A stretch of DNA of 64,000 bases from Nostoc sp. 'Lobaria pulmonaria (5183) cyanobiont' (GCF_002949795.1 NZ_CP026692.1:2539501-2603500), one strand, 5' to 3'; numbered from the stretch's first letter, positions 1-8,904 are shown. Numbers and translations are program-made. Notes: generated by a model not told the origin, from the letters alone.

Positions 1-390
1 CGCGAGTATATCACGAAACTTGTTTGGATTTGGGGTTTATCTTGGCTTTTTGCTGGGCCGATAGCTGCGGCAAGTTTTCCCCCTCACAAGTATATTGCAC
101 ATTTTCTTCTGTGCGGTGCAGCTGGAGCAAGTGTTGGGTTAGTGCTGATACTGGTAAGGTTGTACTTAGGCTGGTTCTACGTGTGCGATCGCCTTTGTAG
201 TCCCACAGTATTTTATGAAGAGTCCGGCTGGTACGACGGTCAAACTTGGACAAAGCCACAGGAAGTCCTCAACCGCGATCGCTTAATTGTTGCATACGAA
301 ATCAAACCCATTTTGCGACGGTTACAATTTACCTTTGCTGGCTTGGCGGGAATGTACGTTATTGGTACTATAGGTTGGCATTTGTTTTAA
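1..390 (+). CDS. CGLD27-family (DUF1230/Ycf36-like) membrane protein, 5' end cut off by the window
   Basis: The reading frame is open from base 1 to a TAA ending at 390, so the first visible ATG (142) is not the real start; the N-terminus lies outside the window. The 129 visible residues show hydrophobic stretches near the left edge and at the C-terminus (ending GTIGWHLF). Between them is a very conserved block with DRLCSPTVFYEESGWYDGQ followed by the TKPxEVLNRDRL segment, the hallmark of the CGLD27/DUF1230 family. The family is restricted to cyanobacteria, algae and plants (Ycf36 in red algal plastids). Its plant member is plastid-targeted and no biochemical role is settled. A 50-bp perfect palindrome follows directly and could end transcription. 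The family call is secure; the function is unknown. Confidence 0.85.
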   Translation, partial: REYITKLVWIWGLSWLFAGPIAAASFPPHKYIAHFLLCGAAGASVGLVLILVRLYLGWFYVCDRLCSPTVFYEESGWYDGQTWTKPQEVLNRDRLIVAYEIKPILRRLQFTFAGLAGMYVIGTIGWHLF

Positions 391-397
391 AGAATTA

Positions 398-447
398 TTG
401 GTCATTGGTCATTAGTCTTTAGCTAAAGACTAATGACCAATGACCAA
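398..447. repeat. 50-bp perfect palindrome made of STRR heptamers
   Basis: Both arms are built from repeats of the heptamer GGTCATT / AATGACC and meet at a central AGCT, with no mismatch over 25 bp per arm. It lies between the CGLD27 gene and the asparaginase gene. It could form a long hairpin and act as a terminator or mRNA-stabilising element. The same heptamer occurs near 8430-8455 and 53300-53335. Confidence 0.85.
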
Positions 448-484
448 TGACTAATTAATTAAAAAAGGTAATAAATATAAACCC

Positions 485-1438
485 ATGACAATGGGAAAAC
501 GAACTCAAGCCACAGCACTGGAAGTCCGGTTGCTGCGGGAAGGTATTATTGAATCCAGGCATATAGTCCAAGCTGTTGTCTGCGACGAACGAGGACGGGT
601 TCTAACCGTTGCTGGAAATTCTGAAACTGCTGCATTTATCCGTTCAGCCCTCAAACCATTTCAGGCACTGGCTGTCACCACAACAGGTACACTGGAACGC
701 TATCAACTCAGCGATCGCGACTTAGCAATTATCACAAGTTCCCATAAAGGAAGAATAGATCAAGTCCGACAGGTATTTAACATCCTTTGGCGGGCGGATC
801 TTGACCCAACTATACTCCAGTGTCCAATTCCTGAAGGCAAACACAGTCCTTTGGAATACAATTGCTCTGGAAAACATGCGGGAATGTTAGCTGTTTGTCA
901 GCAACGCCATTGGCCCTTGAATAATTACTTGGATCGCAAGCACCCAATACAGCAGTTAATTTTGGGCAAAGTAGCAGAGTTGCTGCGAATGCCAGCAGCA
1001 GAATTTATCAGCGCTCATGACGACTGTGGCGCACCAACTTATCTGATGCAACTCGGTCACATGGCATCTTTATATGCACTGTTGGCCTCTAGTACCAACT
1101 TGGATATGGAGCGCATCGTCCGTGCCATGACTCATCACCCCGCAATGGTAGCAGGAGATGGAGAATTTGATACGGAACTGATGCGCTTAACTCCAGGAGA
1201 ACTAGTCAGTAAAACTGGTGCCGAAGGAGTGCAGTGCATTGGTAGACTCGGTGAAGGCTTGGGATTGGCAATCAAAGTCATGGATGGGGCAAAACGGGCA
1301 AAATATGCCGTTGCTATTCACTTACTCCAGCAAATGGGGTGGATTAGTCCCAGCGCCGCCGAAAGCCTCTCAGAAAAGTTTGTCACCTTGGGAAAATACA
1401 AGCGTTTAGAAGTAATTGGAGAATTATCATTTTTGTAG
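485..1438 (+). CDS. Asparaginase (Rhizobium etli AnsA-like, thermolabile type)
   Basis: This 317-residue protein matches the asparaginase family typified by Rhizobium etli AnsA, which hydrolyses L-asparagine to aspartate and ammonia and is unrelated to the E. coli AnsA/AnsB fold. Visible family blocks are the N-terminal VRLLREGIIESRHI, RSALKPFQALA, the ITSSHKG motif, YNCSGKHAGML around residue 120-130, HDDCGAPTY around 180, and the C-terminal KTGAEGVQCIG followed by KVMDGAKRA. Length is normal for the family. Two ATGs (485 and 491) could start it; I keep the first. The tRNA gene begins 46 bp downstream. It probably acts in the cytosol to recycle asparagine nitrogen; expression control is not visible. 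Confidence 0.85.
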   Translation: MTMGKRTQATALEVRLLREGIIESRHIVQAVVCDERGRVLTVAGNSETAAFIRSALKPFQALAVTTTGTLERYQLSDRDLAIITSSHKGRIDQVRQVFNILWRADLDPTILQCPIPEGKHSPLEYNCSGKHAGMLAVCQQRHWPLNNYLDRKHPIQQLILGKVAELLRMPAAEFISAHDDCGAPTYLMQLGHMASLYALLASSTNLDMERIVRAMTHHPAMVAGDGEFDTELMRLTPGELVSKTGAEGVQCIGRLGEGLGLAIKVMDGAKRAKYAVAIHLLQQMGWISPSAAESLSEKFVTLGKYKRLEVIGELSFL

Positions 1439-1484
1439 TTGCCAAACTCTTGACTATAGGTTATAGTATAGAAGTTAAGAGCGA

Positions 1485-1561
<77 letters not shown>

Positions 1562-1571
1562 AATAAAATGT

Positions 1572-1615
1572 AAAACAAAACCCTACAATCAGTAAAGATT
1601 GAGGGGTTTTGTTTT
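1572..1615. terminator. Rho-independent-type terminator after tRNA-fMet
   Basis: The arms AAAACAAAACCC and GGGGTTTTGTTTT flank an inner ACAATC/GATTG pairing, giving a long stem followed by TTTTATTTT. It immediately follows the tRNA and precedes the DUF697 gene. The A/T-rich arms make it usable from both sides. Confidence 0.8.
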
Positions 1616-1664
1616 ATTTTGATCTATTCTGGAAGAAATAGCCATCTAAAAGGCGCGGAGAATC

Positions 1665-3119
1665 ATGGTTGTGAAGTTGCAGCGACCAATTTTAGTGGGA
1701 GGATTGGGACTTTCCTTTTCTCTGTGGATGTTGGACAGTTGGCACGATTCTATAGTGCAGGTGGGTGAGTTTGGTTTGTTAAGTGCTTTAGCTGTAGGTG
1801 GTGGTTTGTGGTTATTCCAGCAAAATCGCCCCAAAGACAGTTTAAAGCAGCTAGATAGTATGGTGGTTGATCGAGCGACTGTGGAAAGTGCGATCGCTAA
1901 AACTGAAACTGTAATTAACCAACTAGCACAAGAAGCAGAAAACCATCCAGCCTTAGAGATACTCAGAGAACAAGTTGCCCAATTGTTGCTGGAATTAGAC
2001 AGACAACAAATTAAAGTAGCTGTGACTGGCGGAAAATCCGTGGGTAAAAGCACTTTAATTCAACTGCTACAAAATCTAGAGACACAAAATTTCGTGTCTC
2101 TAGAAGAGACAGCACCTTTGTTTAAAGAAGTGGGTGAAAATTCAGATGCGGCTATTTTGGCAGAAGTAGCAAAATCTGATTTTGTTCTATTTCTGACAAA
2201 CGGTGATTTAACAGACTCAGAATTTCAAACCTTACAGCAGCTAAAGGCAGCAAATCAGCCTAATATGCTGGTTTTCAACAAACAAGACCAGTATTTAACC
2301 GATGAAAGCGCCAACATCCTGCTGTCATTGAAACAGCGGATGCAGGGAAATGTAGTTGCAACTGCGGCCTCTCCCATTGCCATCAAAGTCCGAAAACATG
2401 AGGCTGATGGTTCTGTGCAAGAGTGGATGGAACAACCAGCAGCTGATATCCAGCAGTTAACTCAGCAGTTGGGTGAAGTTTTAGCACAGCAAAGACAACG
2501 GCTAGTTTGGGTAACTACCATGAGGAAAGCCGGATTGTTGAAAGCTGAGGCGAAAAATTGGCTGAATGGAACCAGAGGCGATCGCGCCACCCCAATTATT
2601 GAACAATATCAGTGGATAGCTGCTGCTGCTGCCTTTGCTAATCCAGTACCAGCCTTTGATATTCTGGCAACTGCGGCAATTAATGCTCAAATGGTAATGG
2701 ATTTGGGTAATCTCTATCAGCAAAAATTTTCCCTAGAACAAGCACAAACCGTAGCTGGAACAATGGGAAGTTTAATGCTGAAATTGGGTTTAGTTGAACT
2801 TTCTACAAAGGCTATTAGTATTGTTCTGAAAAGTAATGCCCTTACCTTTGTTGCTGGTGGCGTAGTGCAGGGAGTAAGTGCGGCTTATCTGACTAGAGTC
2901 GCAGGGTTAAGTCTAGTTGAATATTTCCAACAGCAGGAAATAGCCATAGATTCTGGGACTGGTTTGAATTTGGAAAATTTGCGGCAAACATTGCAAAAGG
3001 TATTTCAGCAAAATCAGCAAATTGGTTTTTTGCAGGGGTTTGTTAAGCAAGGTGTGAAGCGTTTGTTGCCCGAAGTCCAACAAGTTGGAGTAGTTGGCAT
3101 TCAGAAGGCAGTGGGATAA
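1665..3119 (+). CDS. DUF697-domain GTP-binding membrane protein
   Basis: This 484-residue protein has two short hydrophobic stretches near the N-terminus (about 9-24 and 38-52). A GTPase domain follows, with P-loop GGKSVGKS (residues 122-129) and a G4-like NKQD (205-208). The C-terminal third (about 320-450) is rich in Ala, Gly and Val and fits DUF697, a domain thought to insert in or contact membranes. This GTPase-plus-DUF697 layout is common in cyanobacteria, and some relatives are annotated as Era/YcjF-like. The substrate and partners are unknown; a membrane-associated regulatory GTPase is the most that can be inferred. The GTG/ATG context gives a clear start at 1665, and no other gene is close enough to suggest an operon. 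Confidence 0.75.
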   Translation: MVVKLQRPILVGGLGLSFSLWMLDSWHDSIVQVGEFGLLSALAVGGGLWLFQQNRPKDSLKQLDSMVVDRATVESAIAKTETVINQLAQEAENHPALEILREQVAQLLLELDRQQIKVAVTGGKSVGKSTLIQLLQNLETQNFVSLEETAPLFKEVGENSDAAILAEVAKSDFVLFLTNGDLTDSEFQTLQQLKAANQPNMLVFNKQDQYLTDESANILLSLKQRMQGNVVATAASPIAIKVRKHEADGSVQEWMEQPAADIQQLTQQLGEVLAQQRQRLVWVTTMRKAGLLKAEAKNWLNGTRGDRATPIIEQYQWIAAAAAFANPVPAFDILATAAINAQMVMDLGNLYQQKFSLEQAQTVAGTMGSLMLKLGLVELSTKAISIVLKSNALTFVAGGVVQGVSAAYLTRVAGLSLVEYFQQQEIAIDSGTGLNLENLRQTLQKVFQQNQQIGFLQGFVKQGVKRLLPEVQQVGVVGIQKAVG

Positions 3120-3229
3120 TCTCATACACAGGATTACCGAATTTTGGATTTTGGATTTAATTATTCAAAATCCAAAAATTAAATTGGTTTCAAGCTCCCA
3201 ATTTTCACCAGGGATCAAAAATAAATAAA

Positions 3230-3251
3230 CATCTTTGTTTCAACAAAGATG
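3230..3251. repeat. Short inverted repeat
   Basis: CATCTTTGTT and AACAAAGATG are separated by two bases in the convergent intergenic region. It could be a weak terminator or an operator-like palindrome. No T tract follows. Confidence 0.5.
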
Positions 3252-3325
3252 GTTGATCCATGTATTTGAGCTAGAATCCAAAATTGGCTGAAACTTTCGT
3301 GGTACTGTAGTTAAACCTAAAATTT

Positions 3326-3350
3326 ACCCAAGCCTAAAATAGGCTTGGGT
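3326..3350. terminator. Hairpin terminator between convergent genes
   Basis: ACCCAAGCCTA and TAGGCTTGGGT form an 11-bp perfect stem with a loop of three A residues. It sits between the + strand DUF697 gene and the - strand sugar transferase gene, so it can serve both. Confidence 0.75.
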
Positions 3351-3410
3351 GTATTTAAGAATATCGTGAGAGTTGCGAGTTACCTAAAAATTGTGAATAA
3401 GGATAATTAG

Positions 3411-4460
3411 CTAAACAGCACCACTGTTTCTATTAAACAGAATAGCTATAGTTTTGAAAATTAGCTTTAAATCGTACAATAAACTCCAATTTTTTTGATA
3501 CTGCAAATCCAGACGAATTACATCTTCAAAACTACGGACTGTAGAACGTCCATTTACTTGCCATTCGCCAGTCATACCGGGTTTTACATCTAAACGTTGC
3601 CACTCTGGTACTTCATAGCGTTCCACTTCATCGGGTGTCGGTGGTCGAGTGCCTACTAAACTCATCTCTCCTTTGAGGACATTCCAAAATTGGGGTAATT
3701 CATCAAGACTAGTTCGCCGTAACAAGCGTCCTACCTTAGTAATTCTGGGATCATTCTCATTCTTGAAAAAAGCACCTTGCACTTGGTTTTTAACTTGGGA
3801 TTTTTTTGCTTCCGCATCCACACACATAGAGCGGAATTTCCAAATCTTAAACCGCTTACCCATCCAGCCACAGCGGGTTTGACAAAAGAAAATAGGCCCG
3901 GGATCGTTAATTTGAATAGCGATCGCAATTGGAATAAATAAAATTCCTGTAATTAATAAACCAATCACTGACCCGACAATATCTAAGAATCGTTTCATCC
4001 AAGATGCCATAGAAGGGTGAGTAGTGGGTAACTGCTCTACTTTACGGGAAGTTGTCTTACGATTATCTAGTACATCATCTTGTTCTATTAACGGCCTATC
4101 TTCCACAAGCTCTAAAGGAAAAACCTGATCCAACCCTGTGAGTTTTAGGACTGCCATGACTTGAGGTGTTACATTTCGCAGTGTTAATGTAATATCCTGA
4201 GTCTGAGCGTATTTAAAATTACTTACCAGGGCACCTAAACCACTACTATCGATAAAAGTAGTTTGGTGAAAGTCAATGATGATTTGCTTGGGATGTGAAT
4301 TGGGCTGGATTAAGCCTTGGCAGGTTTGCTTAAAGCCTAAAGCCTCTAGCACGCTCAACCGCGTCGGCACCTGCACTATAGCCGTGTCGTTAAGGGAATT
4401 AACTGGAAAATCGACCTCTGTCGGTTGGCTAGTCATGAAGCTCTGCACTTTCGTTGCCAT
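3411..4460 (-). CDS. STAS domain fused to a bacterial sugar transferase (polyprenyl-phosphate sugar-1-phosphate transferase)
   Basis: The 349-residue protein has two parts. Residues about 20-115 form a STAS/anti-sigma-antagonist domain with the DSSGLGAL motif (residues 71-78), whose serine is the usual phosphorylation site in SpoIIAA-like proteins. After a polar linker, residues about 156-349 are a bacterial sugar transferase (PF02397). That part has one membrane segment (158-184), then KFRSM (208-212), the DELPQFWNVLKGEMSLVG block (253-270), TRPP, and KPGMTGEWQVNGR. Such enzymes attach the first sugar phosphate to undecaprenyl phosphate in exopolysaccharide assembly. The fusion suggests that polysaccharide initiation is gated by a serine-phosphorylation partner switch. 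It is transcribed divergently from queE. No other polysaccharide genes adjoin, so the polymer is unknown. Confidence 0.85.
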   Translation of the reverse strand: MATKVQSFMTSQPTEVDFPVNSLNDTAIVQVPTRLSVLEALGFKQTCQGLIQPNSHPKQIIIDFHQTTFIDSSGLGALVSNFKYAQTQDITLTLRNVTPQVMAVLKLTGLDQVFPLELVEDRPLIEQDDVLDNRKTTSRKVEQLPTTHPSMASWMKRFLDIVGSVIGLLITGILFIPIAIAIQINDPGPIFFCQTRCGWMGKRFKIWKFRSMCVDAEAKKSQVKNQVQGAFFKNENDPRITKVGRLLRRTSLDELPQFWNVLKGEMSLVGTRPPTPDEVERYEVPEWQRLDVKPGMTGEWQVNGRSTVRSFEDVIRLDLQYQKNWSLLYDLKLIFKTIAILFNRNSGAV

Positions 4461-4658
4461 GTATAATGTAATATGCCAAACATTACTTTGTCCTACAAGA
4501 TTACTTAACCTAATATCGGAATTAGTGGTAATCAGGACTAACTGCTATTTACCGAGGCTGAGATTGGAGATCGCTAGCGACGATTCACAATAGAACAAGA
4601 AGCCAAAAAACATCCTTGCTGTTGTGCCGACGCAGCGCGATCGCGTTGCTCTCATCAA

Positions 4659-5456
4659 ATGATTTCTAAAAATACGGTTACACCTACCGCACGCCTGATT
4701 GAGGTCTTTTCTGCCATTCAAGGGGAAGGACTGAATGTAGGGACACGTCAGATATTTATTCGTTTTGCTTTGTGTGATTTGCGCTGTCACTTTTGTGATA
4801 GTGCCCACACTTGGAATGCACCTACAACTTGTCGGATAGAGCGATCGCCTGGATTGCGCGACTTTGAAATCCACTCTAACCCCGTCCCATTACCCATATT
4901 AATCGAATGGGTGGAACAGCAAAATCTACCTTGTTTACACGATAGCATTAGCTTAACTGGCGGCGAACCACTTCTTCATGCCTCATTTCTAACGCAGTTT
5001 CTACCCCAAGTGCGAGCCATAACTGGTCTACCTATATACTTAGAAACCGGCGGACATCGCCCAGAACAACTAGCAATGATTATCCCATACTTAGACTCTG
5101 TAGGTATGGATTTAAAATTGCCCAGTGTTAGCGGCGAAAGTCATTGGCAAGAACATAGTAAATTTCTCCAGTTATGTTATGACTCATATTTAAATGTTTT
5201 TGTCAAGATAATTGTGTCTCAAAACACAGATCCCGCCGAGTTGGAACGTTCAGCTTCGTTGGTGGCAGAGGTTAGTCCAGATATCCCAGTATTTTTACAA
5301 CCTGTCACGCCTTTGGCTGTATCAGAACAATTTTCTCCAGTACCTGTACTTGCGCCTTCCAGCGATCGAGTTTTGACGTGGCAAGCTTTGATGAAGGGGT
5401 TTGTCAAGCACGTGCGCGTGATCCCCCAAACGCATAAAATGCTGAACCAGTTGTAA
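4659..5456 (+). CDS. queE: 7-carboxy-7-deazaguanine synthase (radical SAM)
   Basis: QueE converts 6-carboxytetrahydropterin to 7-carboxy-7-deazaguanine, the ring-contraction step of preQ0/queuosine biosynthesis. The N-terminus reads EVFSAIQGEGLNVG, the substrate-binding signature of QueE, followed by the radical SAM cysteines C39, C43 and C46 (CDLRCHFC). Further on are SLTGGEPL and LETGG, also typical. The length of 265 residues is on the long side, as in other cyanobacteria, with an insertion after the iron-sulphur loop. The start at 4659 puts the conserved block at the expected distance. No other queuosine gene is in the window. The 198-bp gap to the divergent sugar transferase should hold both promoters. 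Confidence 0.92.
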   Translation: MISKNTVTPTARLIEVFSAIQGEGLNVGTRQIFIRFALCDLRCHFCDSAHTWNAPTTCRIERSPGLRDFEIHSNPVPLPILIEWVEQQNLPCLHDSISLTGGEPLLHASFLTQFLPQVRAITGLPIYLETGGHRPEQLAMIIPYLDSVGMDLKLPSVSGESHWQEHSKFLQLCYDSYLNVFVKIIVSQNTDPAELERSASLVAEVSPDIPVFLQPVTPLAVSEQFSPVPVLAPSSDRVLTWQALMKGFVKHVRVIPQTHKMLNQL

Positions 5457-5535
5457 AATTTGAGTTTGATAAAGATGTAGTCAAGAAAAAAGTAAGATTT
5501 TATGAAATCGTAATTGGGCTGTTGTCGCTAATTAG

Positions 5536-5551
5536 GGAGGCAGCAGCCTCC
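5536..5551. terminator. Small hairpin downstream of queE
   Basis: GGAGGC and GCCTCC flank the loop AGCA, about 80 bp after the queE stop and before the convergent DUF3318 gene. It is short but GC-rich. No clear T tract follows. Confidence 0.45.
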
Positions 5552-5736
5552 TTAGTATGCAGTCTAATTAGCTAAATCAAAAGACCACTAAGAGGTTTTA
5601 TTACGTAAAATCTTCCTTCTCCAACTCAAAGAGAAACTTGAACTAAAGTTCAAGGTAGGGAGAGCTTCGTTAAAGCCACGTTGATTTAGGTGTTTCGGGG
5701 GGTGAGCAAATACCCACCCAACCTAATTTATGGTTG

Positions 5737-6381
5737 CTATAGTGCGCCCTCATCTGGAGTTTTCGATTTAGTTTTTGCCTTATTGGCACTGCGTTTGAGG
5801 GCAGAGAGTCTTGCTTCGTATCTCGACCGTTGGCGCTTACTAGGAGTATTATCAATCAGGGTTTTCAAGGCGCTACCGAGACTCTTATAGGCATTGGGAA
5901 GGCTATAACCAAAACGAGTTGCTAAAGCGATCGCTTTTTCATCAGCATTGAGCAATTCTCTTAGTTGCTTTTCCCCATTATTCTTTTGGTACAGTCGCCA
6001 GCCTGACACGCCACAAAGCGACAAAGCTAACACCAGCAGCAATCCATCTTGTACCCACAATTCCCCTACAGCACCACCTAAACCGATGGCTAGTGCTGCC
6101 ATTTCCCAACCATCTTTAGGAATTGTGTCATTTTGAACGCGAGCAACCTCATGCCAGAACAGCAGATTACGCTGATCCATTGCGAGGGCATCCCATTTTA
6201 CCAAATCAATTTGAATTTCTACCTGGTCTTTACCAATTTCTTCGGAGCGAACCAGGGGTGGATTGACCTCAGTTGTGCCTTCAACCGTGACCCAGCTTTG
6301 CAGTTCTGGTGGTAGTAAGGCTTTCAACCGCCGGAGTTCGCTCATTTCCGCTTTGGCAGAGGAGGTTGCATAGGATGTCAT
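5737..6381 (-). CDS. DUF3318-family membrane protein
   Basis: The 214-residue cyanobacterial protein has an N-terminal segment SELRRLKALLP, a central part with DQRNLLFWHEVARVQ, and two hydrophobic stretches at about residues 92-131 (AALAIGLGGAVGELWV and LLLVLALSLCGVSGWRLY). It ends in a long Lys/Arg/Ser-rich tail. The layout is shared with the protein at 28846-29451, and both fit DUF3318. The HEVAR segment recalls the helix of a zinc-peptidase-like fold, but no full metal motif is seen, so I assign no activity. It lies 77 bp after the YbjN gene in the same direction and may be co-transcribed with it. Confidence 0.7.
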   Translation of the reverse strand: MTSYATSSAKAEMSELRRLKALLPPELQSWVTVEGTTEVNPPLVRSEEIGKDQVEIQIDLVKWDALAMDQRNLLFWHEVARVQNDTIPKDGWEMAALAIGLGGAVGELWVQDGLLLVLALSLCGVSGWRLYQKNNGEKQLRELLNADEKAIALATRFGYSLPNAYKSLGSALKTLIDNTPSKRQRSRYEARLSALKRSANKAKTKSKTPDEGAL

Positions 6382-6458
6382 AATATCCAGCCCCAGAAAA
6401 TTTCAGTATATAGTGAGGGTATCACTTTGGAGTATAGCTATTTAAGTAACGATCCGTC

Positions 6459-7016
6459 TCACTCACTAGGAAAACTTCCTCGCTTTTTTCGCGCTTCCAT
6501 TGCTTTTTCTAGTAAATCTAACAATCCTGGGGCTTCTTCTTGGATACTGAGTAATAGTCTTTCCCCAAGTTCTATATTCCCCGGATCGAGACCTGTTGCC
6601 ATCACTTCTTGCAGGCGAGGTATTGCTATGCCATCCACAATCTGAACTAATCCACTCAGACAACGGTGAAATTGTCTTTCTGTGAGAATTGAGTCTTCTA
6701 AAGGAAACTCAATAATGGCACGAATTTCACCATCGGATGGGTCGTACTCCCATTGCAACATTTTGGTTTCCCAAGAAATGGCAAGCATTGTCTGGAGGAT
6801 AGCTGCCTTGTGAGGATGGTCTTGGATTCCTGCCAGAACTTGAGGCGCAAATACCCGAAAAAATTTTCCTTCTTCATCCAGTTGGACAACTATTAGGAAA
6901 TCTTCTAAGTTATCAGCCTCCACACCTGTTATAATTCGGTCTTCTTCATCATCAAAACGGTAGTCCCAACCAAGGTTGTCTAAATAGTTAGCAATCTGTT
7001 TGAGGTTAGCTCCCAT
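6459..7016 (-). CDS. YbjN-domain protein (type III secretion chaperone-like fold)
   Basis: The 185-residue acidic, soluble protein has no signal or membrane segment. The first 120 residues fit the YbjN domain: a short helix (IANYLDNLGW), strands around FLIVVQLDEEGKFFRVFAPQV, then a helix and LQWEYDPSDGEIRAIIEFPLED. YbjN-type folds resemble secretion chaperones and usually bind other proteins; the E. coli YbjN affects stress tolerance and motility. The cyanobacterial role is unknown. It is upstream of the DUF3318 gene on the same strand with a 77-bp gap. The start at 7016 is the only good one. Confidence 0.7.
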   Translation of the reverse strand: MGANLKQIANYLDNLGWDYRFDDEEDRIITGVEADNLEDFLIVVQLDEEGKFFRVFAPQVLAGIQDHPHKAAILQTMLAISWETKMLQWEYDPSDGEIRAIIEFPLEDSILTERQFHRCLSGLVQIVDGIAIPRLQEVMATGLDPGNIELGERLLLSIQEEAPGLLDLLEKAMEARKKRGSFPSE

Positions 7017-7555
7017 AAAAGCCTCAAGAACGTGGAGCAGTTGTTACCAGATCTAGTTTAACCTGCTAGGGTTAGTTGTTTGGGTTGGTGTGGATACTTC
7101 TAATCCCATAGAAATATGCAATTAGGGTATTGGGTATGGTCATGGGGCATTGAAGATAAGAAAAATAGACGATCGGTCGGCACTATGAATGATATTTTTT
7201 GAATGACTCTTGCTGATTATTAAAGAAACGATAATTACTATTTTTCAAACCTTAGCTAGTGAAGGATATAGCACTAACTCGCTTAAATTTTAATATTCTT
7301 TTATAGGTTGAATGAATATCTTGCTAGCTCAAGCATGGTACGAAGATTTTTAATTAAATTTGAAATTTTATGCAAAGTGTAAATAATTTATACATAGCAT
7401 CTGAGGCTTTTAAAAATATAAGTAAAAACTTCAACTACTGCTTTTAAAAGTGAATAAATCTAGCACAGATGCAGATACAGTTTTATATTACAAGCAACAA
7501 ATTGTTTTCACGGAATGATTGTAGTGAGCAATACATTTTTGATTGTCGAGTATCA
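7017..7555. other. Intergenic stretch without a recognisable gene
   Basis: This is about 540 bp of AT-rich sequence between the YbjN gene (reading left) and the transporter remnant (reading right). It should contain the YbjN promoter and the former natF promoter. I see no hairpin, RNA gene or long open frame that looks coding. Confidence 0.5.
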
Positions 7556-8116
7556 ATGAAGTTGATGCGTAAATCAGTATTAATTCTAGCGATCGCACCC
7601 CTAGTCTTTTTGATCGCTGCTTGTGGTGAAGAGTCAGCACAAACAGCAAATACAGCCAGTACTCCAGGCAGTACTCCAGCAGCGCCAGCAACTACGAAAT
7701 CGCTGGGATAGTATTAAAAGCCGTGGTCAGTTAATTTGCGGTGTCAGCGGTGAAGTGCCAGGGTTTAGCTTTGTGGGAACTGATGGTAAATACAGCAGTA
7801 TTGATGTAGATGTCTGTCGCGCGATCGCTAGGATTAAAACCAGGGTTAACAATGCGGCTGGTGATTTTTCCCCAAGCCTTGCGGGTAATTAATTCCACCA
7901 TTGACGAGTCAATATCTTAATTTGACGAAAAATACCAGTTTAGCGATCGCGATCGGCTACCTCGATATTTATTTTGTCACCTCCACCACTTTTAACCAAA
8001 CTGGGAGAGCCGTAGAAGTGATATTACTGATTATGCTCACCTATCTCACCCTGAGTTTGACCATCTCTATAGTTATGAATTTATTTAATCGCACTGTGCA
8101 AATTAAAGAGAGATGA
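7556..8116 (+). pseudogene. Fused remnant of an amino-acid ABC transporter: binding-protein N-terminus joined to permease C-terminus
   Basis: The start (ATG 7556) opens a lipoprotein-like signal (VFLIAACGEES). After about 50 codons the frame is lost near 7695. In the next frame comes WDSIKSRGQLICGVSGEVPG, then FSFVGTDGKYSSIDVDVCRAIA, the beginning of a NatF/BztA/AapJ-type substrate-binding protein. The sequence then jumps into a permease C-terminus (GLKPGLTMRLVIFPQALRVI). After another frameshift near 7900 it continues as LTSQYLNLTKNTSLAIAIGY and ends [10 protein letters not shown] at 8116, matching NatG/BztB. So roughly the end of natF and most of natG have been deleted, with at least two frameshifts. 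The intact system would import neutral and acidic amino acids. The gene cannot make a working product. Confidence 0.85.
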
Positions 8117-8166
8117 GGGGAATGGAGGAGATGAGGAAGAGGAGGAAACTGTTGAGGCTGACATTT

Positions 8167-8397
8167 GAGCCTTTGAACTCGAAAGTTGAGCCTCTGAACT
8201 CGGAAGTTGAGCCTTTGAACTCGGAAGTTGAGCCTCTGAACTCGAAAGTTGAGCCTTTGAACTCGGAAGTTGAGCCTCTGAACTCGAAAGTTGAGCCTTT
8301 GAACTCGGAAGTTGAGCCTTTGAACTCGGAAGTTGAGCCTTTGAACTCGGAAGTTGAGCCTTTGAACTCGAAAGTTGAGCCTCTGAACTCGGAAGTT
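8167..8397. repeat. 21-bp minisatellite, 11 units (locus 1)
   Basis: There are eleven head-to-tail 21-bp units with no spacers. In one + frame each unit reads E-P-L-N-S-E/K-V. Units differ mainly at a T/C position (ttg/ctg) and a G/A position (gaa/aaa). All six frames stay open only because the unit lacks stops, so this is not taken as coding. It lies exactly between the natG-like and natH-like remnants. A close relative with 17 units is at 25249-25605. Confidence 0.95.
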
Positions 8398-8444
8398 GCA
8401 CCTTTAAGATTGAAATATGAGTTTTGACCAATAACTAATGACAA

Positions 8445-8904
8445 ATGACAAATGACAAATTAACTTGGCTATGTAAAAACCTGTTCAGTACTTGGTACAA
8501 CAGCTTATTAACTGTTGTCTGTTTAGTGTTACTGTTTTGGATACTGCGAGGAGTTATAACTTGGACAACTACTCAAGCACAATGGGCAGTAATTCAGGTT
8601 AATTTACGTTTATTTTTAGTTGGTAGATTTCCGCAAACGCTATATTGGCGAACTTGGATTGTGCTGGCGATCGCTTCGACTTTAGGTGCTATCAACTGGG
8701 GGTGTATTCTTTGGCAAGCAACAGTTAACAAAGCGTAGAATTGCTTTATTTGCTTTCATCATCGGTGTTTTGTGAGTTGTTTTACCACTAGACTTTACAT
8801 CCCGCCTTTGGCTATTTAGTGCCGCATACATGGCTGAAAACGTGCGCGGTGGACTCCAATCAATTCCTCGTGGACAAATTGAAGCCGCAAAAGCACTAAA
8901 CTAA
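8445..8904 (+). pseudogene. Remnant of a second amino-acid ABC permease (NatH/BztC-like)
   Basis: The first 97 codons (8445-8738) resemble the N-terminus of NatH/BztC/AapM permeases: a membrane segment NSLLTVVCLVLLFWILRGVI, then FPQTLYWRTW and a second membrane segment. The frame stops at a TAG at 8736-8738. After a gap the later permease sequence reappears, with AAYMAENVRGGLQSIPRGQI and EAAKALN ending at a TAA (8902-8904). The middle and the C-terminal third are missing, as is any ATPase partner. Together with 7556-8116 this is the wreck of one nat-like operon. Confidence 0.8.

Noticed and set aside
8081..8444. Long open frames on both strands in the 21-bp repeat
   Set aside because: All frames stay open because the unit has no stop codons; there is no start context or family support.
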